From: Bacteroides stercorirosoris
GTDB lineage: Bacteria; Bacteroidota; Bacteroidia; Bacteroidales; Bacteroidaceae
Reading direction: 5' to 3'
NCBI RefSeq assembly: GCF_900142015.1
Contig: NZ_FQZN01000001.1
Location: 372,001 to 436,000 of the forward strand
Length of the DNA: 64,000 bases
Shown in pieces: positions 55,124 through 64,000 of this stretch. Position 1 is the first letter of the stretch. Each line of letters starts with the position of its first letter. Both the position numbers and the translations under genes were made by a program. The notes beneath the pieces are model-generated. The model searched no databases. It saw nothing but the letters and a program-made list of their open reading frames with translations, and was not told the DNA's origin.

Positions 55124-56398
55124 ATGAAAGTATTATTATTAGGAAGCGGCGGCCGCGAGCACGCCCTGGCATGGAAAATTGCCCAAAGCCCGAAAGTAGA
55201 GAAACTTTTTATCGCCCCCGGTAATGCCGGCACCAGTGCGGTAGGCGAGAACGTGGCCATCAAGGCAACCGACTTCCCCACCCTGAAAACTTTTGCCCTG
55301 GAACAGAACATAGACATGATCGTGGTAGGCCCCGAAGACCCGCTCGTAGAAGGCATCTACGACAGCTTCACCGAAGACGCCACCACCCAACATATCGCCA
55401 TCATCGGCCCCACCGCCAAAGGTGCCCAACTGGAAGGCAGCAAGGAGTTTGCCAAAGGCTTTATGGAACGCCACAGCATCCCCACCGCCCGCTACAAGAG
55501 CATCACTGCCGATAACCTCGAAGAAGGCCTCGCCTTCCTCGAAAGCCTCGAAGCCCCCTACGTGCTGAAAGCCGACGGCCTCTGCGCCGGAAAAGGCGTG
55601 CTCATCCTCCCCACCCTCGAAGAAGCCAAGCGGGAACTGAAGGAAATGCTCGGCGGCATGTTCGGCCAAGCCAGCGCCACGGTGGTTATCGAAGAATTCC
55701 TCAGCGGCATCGAGTGCTCCGTATTCGTGCTGACGGACAGCAAGCACTACAAAGTCCTCCCCGTAGCCAAAGACTACAAGCGCATCGGTGAAGGCGACCG
55801 CGGTCTGAACACCGGCGGTATGGGAAGCGTCACCCCCGTTCCTTTTGCCGACGAAGAGTTCATGGAGAAAGTACGCACCCGCATCATCGAACCCACCATC
55901 AACGGACTGCAAGAAGAAAGAATCCTCTACAAAGGTTTCATCTTCCTCGGACTGATCCGAGTGAAAGGCGAACCGATGGTGATAGAATACAACGTCCGCA
56001 TGGGCGACCCGGAAACAGAAAGCGTCATGCTGCGCATCCAGAGCGACTTCGCCGAACTGCTGGAAGGTGTGCGCGACGTGAACCTCGACACCAAGACTTT
56101 GGTAATGGACCCGCGTACAGCCGCTTGTGTCATGCTCGTCAGCGGCGGTTATCCCGAAGCCTACGAAAAAGGCAAGGTAATGACCGGATTTGAGGCTGCC
56201 GCAGCCACAGACAGCATCCTCTTCCATGCCGGAACCGCCCTGAAAGACGGAGAAGTGGTGACCGCCGGAGGCCGCGTGATTGCCGTATGTTCATACGGTG
56301 AAACCAAGGAAGAGGCCCTTGCCAAAAGTTATAAAGTAGCGGATATGATCAGCTTCGACAAGAAGTACTTCCGCCGCGACATCGGATTCGATTTATAA
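55124..56398 (+). CDS. purD: Phosphoribosylamine-glycine ligase
   Basis: The ATP-grasp protein starts [18 protein letters not shown] and shows the purine-pathway features [35 protein letters not shown] and the metal-binding [12 protein letters not shown]. The 424-residue length is normal. It makes glycinamide ribonucleotide from phosphoribosylamine. It lies 23 bases after the peptidase gene and is closed by a perfect hairpin at 56405. Confidence 0.96.
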   Translation: MKVLLLGSGGREHALAWKIAQSPKVEKLFIAPGNAGTSAVGENVAIKATDFPTLKTFALEQNIDMIVVGPEDPLVEGIYDSFTEDATTQHIAIIGPTAKGAQLEGSKEFAKGFMERHSIPTARYKSITADNLEEGLAFLESLEAPYVLKADGLCAGKGVLILPTLEEAKRELKEMLGGMFGQASATVVIEEFLSGIECSVFVLTDSKHYKVLPVAKDYKRIGEGDRGLNTGGMGSVTPVPFADEEFMEKVRTRIIEPTINGLQEERILYKGFIFLGLIRVKGEPMVIEYNVRMGDPETESVMLRIQSDFAELLEGVRDVNLDTKTLVMDPRTAACVMLVSGGYPEAYEKGKVMTGFEAAAATDSILFHAGTALKDGEVVTAGGRVIAVCSYGETKEEALAKSYKVADMISFDKKYFRRDIGFDL

Positions 56399-56404
56399 AA
56401 GCAA

Positions 56405-56444
56405 GTGTCTGTCATCCTTCGACTACGCTCAGGATGACAGACAC
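56405..56444 (+). terminator. Perfect hairpin after purD (palindromic repeat, possible terminator)
   Basis: GTGTCTGTCATCC (56405-56417) and GGATGACAGACAC (56432-56444) are perfectly complementary, 14-base loop, no T tail. The loop word CGACTACGCTCA is that of the ubiquitous Bacteroidetes 'GTCATCCTGAGCGTAGTCGAAGGAT' repeat read in reverse. Confidence 0.6.
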
Positions 56445-56471
56445 TCCGAACCATAAAATTATTATATTGCT

Positions 56472-57473
56472 TTGATACGAAGTAAACGATTACAGAACCG
56501 GATTACCGCGGGACGCTTCACGCTTCCCGTAGCCATCCTTTTATCCCTGTTCTGCTGGGTACTGACCTCTGTTTTATTACCCGAAATTCCGGTAATGAAG
56601 AGCGGTTATCCTTTGTGGGAGAGCATCGACAATGGCTACATTCCGGCATGGGCAAACGCGCCGTTGAGCTTCCTCCTCTATGGCATCATCGGTTACTTCC
56701 TGATAGAACTGAATAACGCCTTTGCCATCATCCGCATGCGTGCATCCGTGCAGACAGCCATCTATTTTCTGCTGATATCCGTCTGCCCCGCCCTGCACCA
56801 ACTATATGCCGGAGATATTGCTTCTGTGGCATTCCTGATATCCCTGTTTTTCCTGTTCAAAGGCTACCAGCATCCACGCCCGGCGAGCATCCTGTTCTAT
56901 TCATTCCTGTTCATCGGAGCGGGCAGCCTGTTCTTCCCGCAACTGACATTGTTCATTCCGCTTTTCTGGATAGGCGCACACAGTTTCCAGGCACTCACCC
57001 CGAAGAGCTTTTTCGGAAGCCTTGTAGGTTGGAGCCTGCCCTACTGGTTCTTGCTGGGACATGCCTATTTTTACGATGAAATAGAGCTTTTTTATCAGCC
57101 TTTCATCGAACTGGGCACCTTCCAACCCGTCACCCTGCAAGATTTCCCATTGTGGGAGATTGCTACGCTGGGCTATCTGTTTGTAATGTTTACAGTAAGT
57201 TCCGTACACTGCCTGGTGGCAGGCTACGAAGACAAGATACGTACCCGCAGTTACCTGCATTTCCTCATCTTCCTGAGCTTTTGCATCTTCGGGTATATCC
57301 TGTTGCAACCGGCACAGACGGTTCATCTGCTGCCCCTGCTGCTGATAGGCGTCAGCATCCTGACGGGACATTTCGTGGTACTGACGAACAGTCGGGCTTC
57401 TAATGTGTTTTTCATTTGCGCCCTTGTGGGGCTTGTACTTTTATTCGGATTTAACGTATGGACGCTTTTATAG
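56472..57473 (+). CDS. Polytopic membrane protein of unknown function
   Basis: The frame opens with TTG at 56472; no ATG is found before about residue 40, and the N-terminus MIRSKRLQNRITAGRF followed by a first helix (LPVAILLSLFCWVLTSVLL) looks complete, so TTG start is accepted. About nine to ten helices make up the 333 residues. Loops hold no known catalytic motif. The family is typical of Bacteroides. Its last 16 bases overlap the DedA-type gene, so the two are co-translated. Confidence 0.72.
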   Translation: MIRSKRLQNRITAGRFTLPVAILLSLFCWVLTSVLLPEIPVMKSGYPLWESIDNGYIPAWANAPLSFLLYGIIGYFLIELNNAFAIIRMRASVQTAIYFLLISVCPALHQLYAGDIASVAFLISLFFLFKGYQHPRPASILFYSFLFIGAGSLFFPQLTLFIPLFWIGAHSFQALTPKSFFGSLVGWSLPYWFLLGHAYFYDEIELFYQPFIELGTFQPVTLQDFPLWEIATLGYLFVMFTVSSVHCLVAGYEDKIRTRSYLHFLIFLSFCIFGYILLQPAQTVHLLPLLLIGVSILTGHFVVLTNSRASNVFFICALVGLVLLFGFNVWTLL

Positions 57474-57934
57474 ATTCACTCATTCAACTCATGATAGACT
57501 GGGGCTATCTTGGTCTTTTCATCTCCGCAGTACTGGCGGGCAGCATCGTTCCGTTCAGCTCGGAACTGGTGATGATAGCGCTCGTAAAAGTGGGACTCAG
57601 TCCGACGATGTGTGTACTCTTCGCCACGCTGGGCAACACAATCGGCGGTATGACGTGCTATTATATGGGACGTCTGGGCAATGTAGTCTGGATAGAGAAA
57701 TATTTCAAAGTAAAGAAAGAGAAGATAGATAAAATGCAACAATTCCTGCAAGGGAAAGGGGCGCTGATGGGCTTCTTCGCATTCCTGCCTTTTGTGGGTG
57801 AGGCATTGGCCATTGCACTGGGTTTCATGCGGAGCAACGTATGGCTGACCACTTCGTCCATGTTTGCCGGAAAACTAATACGCTACGCTGTGATGCTGCT
57901 GGCACTGGAAGGAGCGATATCAGTGTTTGCCTGA
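57458..57934 (+). CDS. DedA/YqaA-family membrane protein
   Basis: 158 residues; membrane helices and the SNARE-associated/DedA pattern: YLGLFISAVLAGSIVPFSSE, FATLGNTIGGMTCYYMGR and a later FLPFVGEALAIALGFM. Short YqaA-type members are of this size. DedA proteins include flippases for undecaprenyl phosphate and phospholipids; for the YqaA type the substrate is not established. It starts inside the upstream membrane gene. Confidence 0.82.
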   Translation: MDAFIDSLIQLMIDWGYLGLFISAVLAGSIVPFSSELVMIALVKVGLSPTMCVLFATLGNTIGGMTCYYMGRLGNVVWIEKYFKVKKEKIDKMQQFLQGKGALMGFFAFLPFVGEALAIALGFMRSNVWLTTSSMFAGKLIRYAVMLLALEGAISVFA

Positions 57935-57952
57935 GAAAAAAACAAAAAAGAA

Positions 57953-58639
57953 ATGAAACGGATTATCGAACATACGGAAGACGGAAGCGCAACGCTGTTT
58001 GTGCCGGAACTGAATGAACATTATCATTCGGTGAAAGGAGCACGCACGGAGTCGCAGCACATCTTTATAGATATGGGCCTGAAAGCTTCGGCCGCACCGC
58101 AACCGCATGTTCTTGAAATAGGTTTCGGCACGGGGCTGAATGCCCTTCTCACACTGGAAGCCGCCGGACAGGAGAAACGCCCTGTACACTACACCGGCAT
58201 CGAACTTTACCCCCTCGCCTGGGAAGAAGTCAATGCACTGGGATATAGCGACAACCCGTCATTCGAGAGACTGCACACTGCATCGTGGGAAGAAGATGTG
58301 GAAATATCTCCATATTTCACTCTGCGAAAGATAAAAGGAGATGCGAATACGGTGATTAATTCTTCATTTTCACCCTCCGTCGTTTATTTCGATGCTTTCG
58401 CCCCCGAAAAGCAACCCGAAATGTGGAACGAACAATTATTCCGCTCTCTTTACGTTACTATGAATACAGGGGGGATATTGACGACGTATTGCGCCAAAGG
58501 CGTCATCCGCCGCCTGCTGCAAGCCGTCGGTTTTCGTGTGGAACGCCTTCCGGGACCTCCGGGCGGAAAACGGGAGATACTGAGGGCTACAAAAGTAATT
58601 GGAAATCAAGAACTAAAACAATCAATCATACAACCATAA
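57953..58639 (+). CDS. mnmD: tRNA 5-methylaminomethyl-2-thiouridine methyltransferase (MnmD)
   Basis: The SAM-dependent domain shows LEIGFGTGLNALLTL and DAFAPEKQPEMWN (the family signature), then TYCAKGVIRRLL and PPGGKREILRA. At 228 residues it matches stand-alone MnmD, which completes the wobble modification mnm5s2U34 without the MnmC oxidase domain. It follows the DedA gene by 18 bases and precedes znuA by 13. Confidence 0.92.
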   Translation: MKRIIEHTEDGSATLFVPELNEHYHSVKGARTESQHIFIDMGLKASAAPQPHVLEIGFGTGLNALLTLEAAGQEKRPVHYTGIELYPLAWEEVNALGYSDNPSFERLHTASWEEDVEISPYFTLRKIKGDANTVINSSFSPSVVYFDAFAPEKQPEMWNEQLFRSLYVTMNTGGILTTYCAKGVIRRLLQAVGFRVERLPGPPGGKREILRATKVIGNQELKQSIIQP

Positions 58640-58652
58640 ATATAATATAATA

Positions 58653-59585
58653 ATGAAACGAACATTCCTGTACATACTCACCGCTTTGCTTGCAGTCGGC
58701 TGCAAGAACAGTAGTGTCCAAAGTCATAAGAACAATGATGACAAGCCCGTTATCACCGTCACCATCGAACCGTTGCGTTACTTCACCGAAGCCATTGCGG
58801 GCGATAACTTCAGCATCATCAGTATGGTACCCAAAGGCAGTAGCCCGGAGACGTACGACCCCACCCCGCAGCAACTTGTAGACCTTGCCAAGAGCAAAGC
58901 CTACTTCCGCATCGGCTACATCGGTTTTGAACAGACCTGGATGGATAAGCTGACGGACAACGCCCCGCACCTGCAATTCTTCGATACCTCCCGTGGCATC
59001 GACCTGATTTATGACTCCTCACACGCCCACCATCATCATGGTAACGACGAGGGCCATACACACGATTCCATCCAGCACGACGAGCACCAGCAGGCCATCG
59101 GTGTAGAGCCCCACCTCTGGAGTTCGGCCTACAATGCCCAAATCATTGCCGGCAACATTCTGAATGCCCTGTGCAGCATCGACAAAGCCAACGAGGAAGT
59201 TTACGTTGAACGCTACAAGAATCTCTGCAACCAGATAGAGCATACCGACAGCCTCATCTGCCACATGCTCTCCGTCCCCAATGCCGACCGGGCTTTCATG
59301 ATTTATCATCCGGCACTGTCCTACTTTGCCCGCGACTACGGTTTGCATCAGATTTCTATTGAAGAAGACGGCAAAGAACCTTCTCCCTCCCATCTCAAGA
59401 ATCTGATAGATACATGTAAGAAAGAGAAAGTCCGCGTCATCTTTGTGCAGCCGGAGTTCGACCGCCGCAATGCGGAAATCATCGCCAAGCAGACAGGCAC
59501 CAAGGTAGTGCCCATCAATCCGCTTTCTTATGACTGGGAGGAGGAAATGCTGAACATTGCCCGGGAATTGGTTATTGAGAAGTAA
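58653..59585 (+). CDS. znuA: Zinc ABC transporter substrate-binding lipoprotein (ZnuA-like)
   Basis: A lipobox (LLAVGCKNSS) starts a cluster A-I binding protein: TVTIEPLRYFTEAI, MVPKGSSPETYDPTP and a His-rich acidic loop (SHAHHHHGNDEGHTHDSIQH), typical of zinc binders. Further ligand residues lie in EPHLWSS, MIYHPALSYF and VQPEFDRR. 310 residues. It passes metal to an ABC permease; the ATPase gene follows at 59725, but the permease is not in this window. Confidence 0.88.
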   Translation: MKRTFLYILTALLAVGCKNSSVQSHKNNDDKPVITVTIEPLRYFTEAIAGDNFSIISMVPKGSSPETYDPTPQQLVDLAKSKAYFRIGYIGFEQTWMDKLTDNAPHLQFFDTSRGIDLIYDSSHAHHHHGNDEGHTHDSIQHDEHQQAIGVEPHLWSSAYNAQIIAGNILNALCSIDKANEEVYVERYKNLCNQIEHTDSLICHMLSVPNADRAFMIYHPALSYFARDYGLHQISIEEDGKEPSPSHLKNLIDTCKKEKVRVIFVQPEFDRRNAEIIAKQTGTKVVPINPLSYDWEEEMLNIARELVIEK

Positions 59586-59607
59586 AAAGGAAAGAAACGG
59601 CGTACAG

Positions 59608-59704
59608 GATATATAGATGGGACGTGCAGGACATATAGATCGGACGCGCAGGATATATAGATGGGACATGCAGGATATATAGATCGGACGCGCAGGATAT
59701 ATAG
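59608..59704 (+). repeat. 22-bp-period repeat array R3 (five copies)
   Basis: TATATAG (one CATATAG) begins at 59610, 59632, 59654, 59676 and 59698, exact 22-base steps. Consensus TATATAGATNGGACGYGCAGGA. It lies between znuA and the ATPase gene (start 59725), hence inside a likely operon transcript. Confidence 0.9.
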
Positions 59705-59724
59705 TTCCTTCGTCCACAGTATCA

Positions 59725-60600
59725 ATGAACAGTAAAAACAAGGAAGCAATGAGCACGCCCCTTATTGAAATAAAGAATCTCAGTGCCGGCTACGACAGCC
59801 GTACCGTGTTGCGTGATGTGAACCTAACCGTTTACGACCGTGACTTTCTGGGCATTATCGGTCCCAATGGCGGTGGAAAAACAACTCTTATCAAATGTAT
59901 CCTCGGCTTGCTGAAACCCACAGCCGGAGAAATCTTGTATAGAGTTACGACAGCCCCGAACAACAACCCTGCCCCCCTCGTCGACAGCGCAGCCAACCCT
60001 CAATTCTCAACTCTCAACTCTCAATTCTCCATGGGTTATCTGCCTCAGTACAATAGTATCGACCGCAAGTTCCCCATTACTGTGGAAGAAGTTATTCTTT
60101 CAGGCCTCAGTTCGCAGAAATCACTGATTTCCCGTTTCACCGCATCACACCGTGAGAAAGCCCGCCAGGTCATCGCCCGCATGGGACTGGAAGGGCTGGA
60201 AGACCGCGCCATCGGTGCACTGAGTGGCGGACAACTGCAACGCGCCTTGTTGGGACGCGCCATCATCTCCGACCCCGAGCTGGTAGTCCTCGACGAACCC
60301 AGCACCTACATCGACAAGCGCTTCGAAGCCCGCCTTTACGAACTTCTGGCAGAGATTAACCACGACTGCGCCATCATCCTCGTCAGCCACGACATAGGCA
60401 CCGTGTTGCAACAAGTGAAGTCCATAGCCTGCGTAAACGAGACATTGGATTATCATCCCGACACGGGCGTAAGTGAAGAATGGCTGGAACGTAACTTCAA
60501 CTGTCCGATAGAATTATTGGGACACGGAGCACTGCCGCATCGCATACTGGCGGAACATAAACATGGCGAGGGATGTGGGTGCTGCCACTGCGAACACTAA
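59725..60600 (+). CDS. znuC: Zinc ABC transporter ATP-binding protein (ZnuC-like) with unusual insert and metal-rich tail
   Basis: Start at 59725 or 59749 (MSTPLIEIKNLSAGY). Walker A GPNGGGKTT begins near residue 46, the signature is LSGGQLQRALLG, Walker B is LVVLDEP and the switch His is in SHDIG. Between Walker A and the Q-loop (YLPQ) there is an extra stretch of roughly 25 residues (about 73-98), rich in Asn, Ser, Thr and Pro, encoded by repetitive DNA (about 59985-60030, CTCAACTCTCAACTCTCAAT). The C-terminus is Cys/His-rich (HKHGEGCGCCHCEH). The insert is in a loop position and frame is kept. Confidence 0.87.
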   Translation: MNSKNKEAMSTPLIEIKNLSAGYDSRTVLRDVNLTVYDRDFLGIIGPNGGGKTTLIKCILGLLKPTAGEILYRVTTAPNNNPAPLVDSAANPQFSTLNSQFSMGYLPQYNSIDRKFPITVEEVILSGLSSQKSLISRFTASHREKARQVIARMGLEGLEDRAIGALSGGQLQRALLGRAIISDPELVVLDEPSTYIDKRFEARLYELLAEINHDCAIILVSHDIGTVLQQVKSIACVNETLDYHPDTGVSEEWLERNFNCPIELLGHGALPHRILAEHKHGEGCGCCHCEH

Positions 60601-60672
60601 AAAATCAATGTATATCTTTTAACCTATCCTAATAAATACCCTTCGCCGCCATAGTTTTAGCGGTTAAATCAC

Positions 60673-60680
60673 TATATTTG
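60673..60680 (+). promoter_or_regulatory. -7 box before the DUF2723 gene
   Basis: TATATTTG matches TAnnTTTG, 60 bases before ATG 60740. No standard -33 box at 19-21 bases. Confidence 0.45.
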
Positions 60681-60739
60681 CGCCCGTATACGCTAAAATA
60701 CAGAGTTATAACTTAAAAAACATAACGAATTATTTCCGA

Positions 60740-63700
60740 ATGAAACAGTACAGAACCGTAAACAACCTCGTGGGTTGGATTACTTTCATCATTGCAGCCA
60801 CGGTCTACTGCATGACCATAGAACCGACTGCAAGTTTTTGGGACTGCCCGGAGTTCATCACTACCGGCTATAAATTGGAAGTAGGACACCCGCCCGGAGC
60901 ACCTTTCTTCATGTTGGTGGCAAACCTGTTCTCACAATTTGCCTCAGACCCCAGCACAGTAGCCAAGATGGTGAACTACATGAGTGCACTGATGAGCGGC
61001 GCTTGTATTCTGTTCCTCTTCTGGAGCATCACGCACCTGGTGCGCAAACTCGTCATTACCGACGAAAACAATATCACCCGCGGACAACTGATTACCGTTA
61101 TGGGCAGCGGTCTGGTAGGTGCATTGGCTTATACATTCAGTGATACATTCTGGTTCAGTGCCGTAGAAGGTGAAGTTTACGCTTTCTCTTCCCTGTTCAC
61201 CGCCGTTGTATTCTGGCTGATACTGAAATGGGAAGATGTGGCGGACGAACCGCACAGCGACCGTTGGCTCATCCTCATCGCTTACCTCACGGGACTCAGT
61301 ATCGGTGTCCACCTGCTGAACTTGCTTTGTCTGCCCGCCATCGTGCTGGTTTACTATTATAAAAAGGTGCCCAATGCAAATGCAAAAGGTTCATTGCTGG
61401 CATTGCTGGCTTCCGGTATTCTGGTGGCTGTCGTACTCTACGGCATGGTTCCGGGTATCGTGAAAGTAGGCGGATGGTTCGAACTTCTCTTCGTGAACAC
61501 ACTGGGAATGGCTTTCAACAGCGGTGTGATGGTTTATATCATCGTACTGGCAACCTCCATCATCTGGGGAATATATGAAAGCTATACGGAAAAGAGCAAG
61601 ATGCGTATGGCCATCTCTTTCGTGCTGACTATCGCCCTGTTGGGTATCCCCTTCTACGGCCACGGAGCGAGTGCTGTAACAATTGGTATCACAGTCATCG
61701 TCCTCCTGCTGGTTTACCTCAGCCCGAGAATGCAGGAAACCATGAAAGAGAAACACCGCGTGTCGGCACGCACACTGAACACTGCATTGTTGTGTACCAT
61801 GATGATCGTGATCGGATATTCCTCTTATGCCATCATCGTCATCCGCTCCACCGCCAACACGCCGATGGACCAGAACTCCCCTGAAGACATCTTCACCCTG
61901 GGCGAATATCTGGGACGTGAGCAATACGGAACCCGCCCGCTCTTCTACGGACAGGCATTCTCTTCCAAAGTTGCCCTCGACGTGAAAAACGGCTACTGCG
62001 AACCGCGTATCTCCTACAACGGAACCAAGTATATCCGTAAGGAAAAAGCCACTCCCGACGAAAAGGACAGCTACATCGAAATCCCCGGACGTATCGAATA
62101 CGAATACGCTCAGAATATGCTCTTCCCGCGTATGTACAGCTCTCAGCATACCAATGAGTATCATGCCTGGGTAGACATCAAAGGCACTGACATCCCTTAC
62201 GATCAGTGCGGGACAATGGTCATGGTGAACATGCCTACGCAATGGGAAAACATCAAGTTCTTCTTCTCTTATCAGCTCAACTGGATGTACTGGCGCTACT
62301 TCATGTGGAACTTTGCCGGACGCCAGAACGACCTGCAAGGCAGCGGAGAGATAGAACACGGCAACTGGATCACAGGCATTCCGTTCATCGACAACTGGCT
62401 GGTGGGCGACCAGAGCCTGTTGCCGCAGGAACTGCAAAATAACAAGGGACACAACGTCTTCTACTGTCTGCCTCTGTTGCTCGGTATCATCGGTCTGTTG
62501 TGGCAGGCATATCGCGGACAGAAAGGCATCCAGCAGTTCTGGGTAGTGTTCTTCCTGTTCTTCATGACGGGTATCGCCATCGTGCTCTACCTGAACCAAA
62601 CGCCGACACAGCCGCGCGAACGTGACTATGCGTATGCGGGTTCGTTCTATGCTTTCGCCATCTGGATAGGTATGGGTGTGGCAGGCATCATCCGCCTGTT
62701 GCAGCACTATGCCAAGATGAAGGAACTTCCGGCTGCAACCCTCGTATCCGCCCTCTGCCTCCTCGTCCCCATACAAATGGCAAGCCAGACTTGGGACGAC
62801 CACGACCGCAGCGGCCGTTATCTGGCGCGTGACTTCGGGCAGAATTATCTGATGTCCCTGCAAGAGACGGGTAATCCTGTCATCTTCACCAATGGTGACA
62901 ACGATACATTCCCCTTGTGGTACAACCAGGAGACGGAAGGTTTCCGTACCGATGCCCGTACTTGTAACCTCAGTTACCTGCAAACGGACTGGTACATCGA
63001 CCAGATGAAACGTCCCGCCTACGACTCTCCGTCACTGCCCATCACCTGGGACCGCATGGAGTATGTGGAGGGAACAAACGAGTACATCCCCATACAAGCC
63101 GACTACAAGAAGAGCATCGACGCCCTCTATGCCGAAGCCGAAAAGCAGGCACTGAACGGTAATCCGGAGGCTTTGGTCAATGTGAAGAAAGAGTTCGGAG
63201 AAAACCCGTACGAATTGCAGAACATCCTGAAATACTGGGTGCGCAGCAAGAATGAAGACCTCAAGGTAATCCCGACGGACAGCATCGTACTGAAAGTAGA
63301 TAAGGAAGCCGTACGACGCAGCGGTATGATGATACCGGGCGACAGCATCCCCGACTATATGCACATCTCACTGAAAGGCAAACGCGCCCTCTACAAGAGT
63401 GAACTGATGATGCTCGAAATGCTGGCGGAAGCCAACTGGGAACGCCCCATTTACATGGCTGTCAGCGTAGGTACGGAAAATCACCTCAACATGGGCAACC
63501 ACTTCGTCCAGGAAGGCCTGACCTACCGCTTCACTCCATTCGATACCGAGAAGACCGGCGTCAAACTGGACAGCGAAAAGATGTACGACAACCTGATGAA
63601 CAAGTTCAAGTTCGGCGGCATCGACAAGCCGGGCATCTACATTGATGAAAATGCCATGCGCATGTGCTACTCTCACCGCCGCATCTTCTCGCAACTCGTC

Positions 63701-64000
63701 AGCCAGCTGATACGCGAAGGCAAGAATGACAAGGCAAAGAAAGCGCTGGAGTATGCAGAGAAGATGATTCCTGCCTACAACGTGCCTTACGACTGGCAGA
63801 ACGGCGCCGTACAAATGGCGGAAGCCTACTATCAGCTGGGCGAAACGGAGAAGGCGGACAACATCATGAAAGCACTTGCCGACAAGGCTGTGGAATACCT
63901 CACCTGGTATCTGAGCCTGGATGACAAATGCTTCGCCATGTCCAGCCGTGAAATCATCGACTATCATCTGCCTATCCTCAGCGCAGAAGTGAAGCTTATG
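60740..64000 (+). CDS. DUF2723-family membrane protein (3' end outside the window)
   Basis: ATG at 60740 gives MKQYRTVNNLVGWITFIIAA. The frame stays open to base 64000 (1087 codons). The N-terminal half is polytopic and begins with the DUF2723 motif EPTASFWDCPEFI, then VGHPPGAPFFMLV. The second half, after about residue 610, is periplasmic or soluble (FTNGDNDTFPLWYNQETEGF, then a TPR-like C-terminal part, ANWERPIYMAVSV). DUF2723 proteins resemble protein O-mannosyltransferases (GT-C fold) and in Bacteroides are thought to be glycosyltransferases. Several long antisense frames here are shadows. Confidence 0.88.
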   Translation, partial: MKQYRTVNNLVGWITFIIAATVYCMTIEPTASFWDCPEFITTGYKLEVGHPPGAPFFMLVANLFSQFASDPSTVAKMVNYMSALMSGACILFLFWSITHLVRKLVITDENNITRGQLITVMGSGLVGALAYTFSDTFWFSAVEGEVYAFSSLFTAVVFWLILKWEDVADEPHSDRWLILIAYLTGLSIGVHLLNLLCLPAIVLVYYYKKVPNANAKGSLLALLASGILVAVVLYGMVPGIVKVGGWFELLFVNTLGMAFNSGVMVYIIVLATSIIWGIYESYTEKSKMRMAISFVLTIALLGIPFYGHGASAVTIGITVIVLLLVYLSPRMQETMKEKHRVSARTLNTALLCTMMIVIGYSSYAIIVIRSTANTPMDQNSPEDIFTLGEYLGREQYGTRPLFYGQAFSSKVALDVKNGYCEPRISYNGTKYIRKEKATPDEKDSYIEIPGRIEYEYAQNMLFPRMYSSQHTNEYHAWVDIKGTDIPYDQCGTMVMVNMPTQWENIKFFFSYQLNWMYWRYFMWNFAGRQNDLQGSGEIEHGNWITGIPFIDNWLVGDQSLLPQELQNNKGHNVFYCLPLLLGIIGLLWQAYRGQKGIQQFWVVFFLFFMTGIAIVLYLNQTPTQPRERDYAYAGSFYAFAIWIGMGVAGIIRLLQHYAKMKELPAATLVSALCLLVPIQMASQTWDDHDRSGRYLARDFGQNYLMSLQETGNPVIFTNGDNDTFPLWYNQETEGFRTDARTCNLSYLQTDWYIDQMKRPAYDSPSLPITWDRMEYVEGTNEYIPIQADYKKSIDALYAEAEKQALNGNPEALVNVKKEFGENPYELQNILKYWVRSKNEDLKVIPTDSIVLKVDKEAVRRSGMMIPGDSIPDYMHISLKGKRALYKSELMMLEMLAEANWERPIYMAVSVGTENHLNMGNHFVQEGLTYRFTPFDTEKTGVKLDSEKMYDNLMNKFKFGGIDKPGIYIDENAMRMCYSHRRIFSQLVSQLIREGKNDKAKKALEYAEKMIPAYNVPYDWQNGAVQMAEAYYQLGETEKADNIMKALADKAVEYLTWYLSLDDKCFAMSSREIIDYHLPILSAEVKLM

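Noticed and set aside
54021..56227. Long minus-strand frames opposite the DPP IV and purD genes
   Set aside because: Both are antisense to genes with clear catalytic motifs and have no recognisable start region or domain.
61391..62983. 530-codon open frame on the minus strand
   Set aside because: It is antisense to the intact DUF2723 frame and its translation (runs of His, Val, Asp, Glu) has no domain pattern. It is a codon-bias shadow.

Overview
The window looks like a chromosome segment of a gut Bacteroides or close relative. The evidence is TAnnTTTG-type -7 promoter boxes, an ECF sigma/FecR/SusC/SusD locus, DUF4302, DUF2723 and DUF3871 proteins, a smalltalk peptide and Bacteroidetes-style two-gene RHS proteins. 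No rRNA, tRNA or CRISPR array was seen. Species was not assigned.

Layout. 1-3.1 kb: end of a PEGA/beta-barrel protein and a surface lipoprotein of fibronectin-like repeats. 3.4-6.2 kb (minus): PAP2 phosphatase, NAD-dependent epimerase-like SDR and a CDF metal exporter, tightly packed. 6.35-18.8 kb: an outer-membrane uptake locus read in one direction (ECF sigma, FecR anti-sigma, SusC with STN domain, SusD, HExxH lipoprotein, DUF4302 lipoprotein, two SUMF1-fold lipoproteins), closed by a strong terminator. 19.0-23.8 kb: RNase R, an AraC regulator, a YitT-like membrane protein and a PNPOx-like protein.

23.8-37.7 kb holds a resident Bacteroides module (S24/CI-like repressor, zinc-knuckle protein, Lin1244-like protein, HU-like protein, peptidoglycan amidase, smalltalk) whose amidase is cut in two by a mobile element of about 10.0 kb (27332-37329). 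The two amidase halves rejoin in frame. The element's ends form a dyad around a 3-bp core, as expected for its large serine recombinase. It is visibly AT-richer than its surroundings and carries a ParB-like protein, a two-HTH protein preceded by three exact 23-bp-spaced repeats (possible iterons), DUF3871, a catalytic-core-only tyrosine recombinase, several unrecognised proteins, a lipoprotein, and a strongly structured, apparently independently transcribed non-coding RNA near 36.03-36.29 kb. I see no relaxase, conjugation or phage structural genes. This element and its RNA are the best candidates for something undescribed.

37.8-48.8 kb: a two-gene RHS polymorphic-toxin system. The second protein ends in a predicted permuted papain-like domain (His then Cys) and is followed by a small membrane protein (candidate immunity) and a lipoprotein. 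This tip module is repeated as a promoterless, stop-containing copy that shares a 115-bp nearly identical block with the active gene, so it could serve as a recombination donor.

49.0-64.0 kb: housekeeping genes: divergent cysK and serine acetyltransferase, an RlmL-like methyltransferase with an Arg-rich tail, dipeptidyl peptidase IV, purD, membrane proteins, mnmD, znuA/znuC and a DUF2723 protein running off the edge.

Three intergenic arrays of an exact 22-bp-period repeat (TATATAGATGCA...) at 24.74, 51.04 and 59.61 kb each sit just upstream of a plus-strand gene in the same orientation. They are a second unexplained signal.
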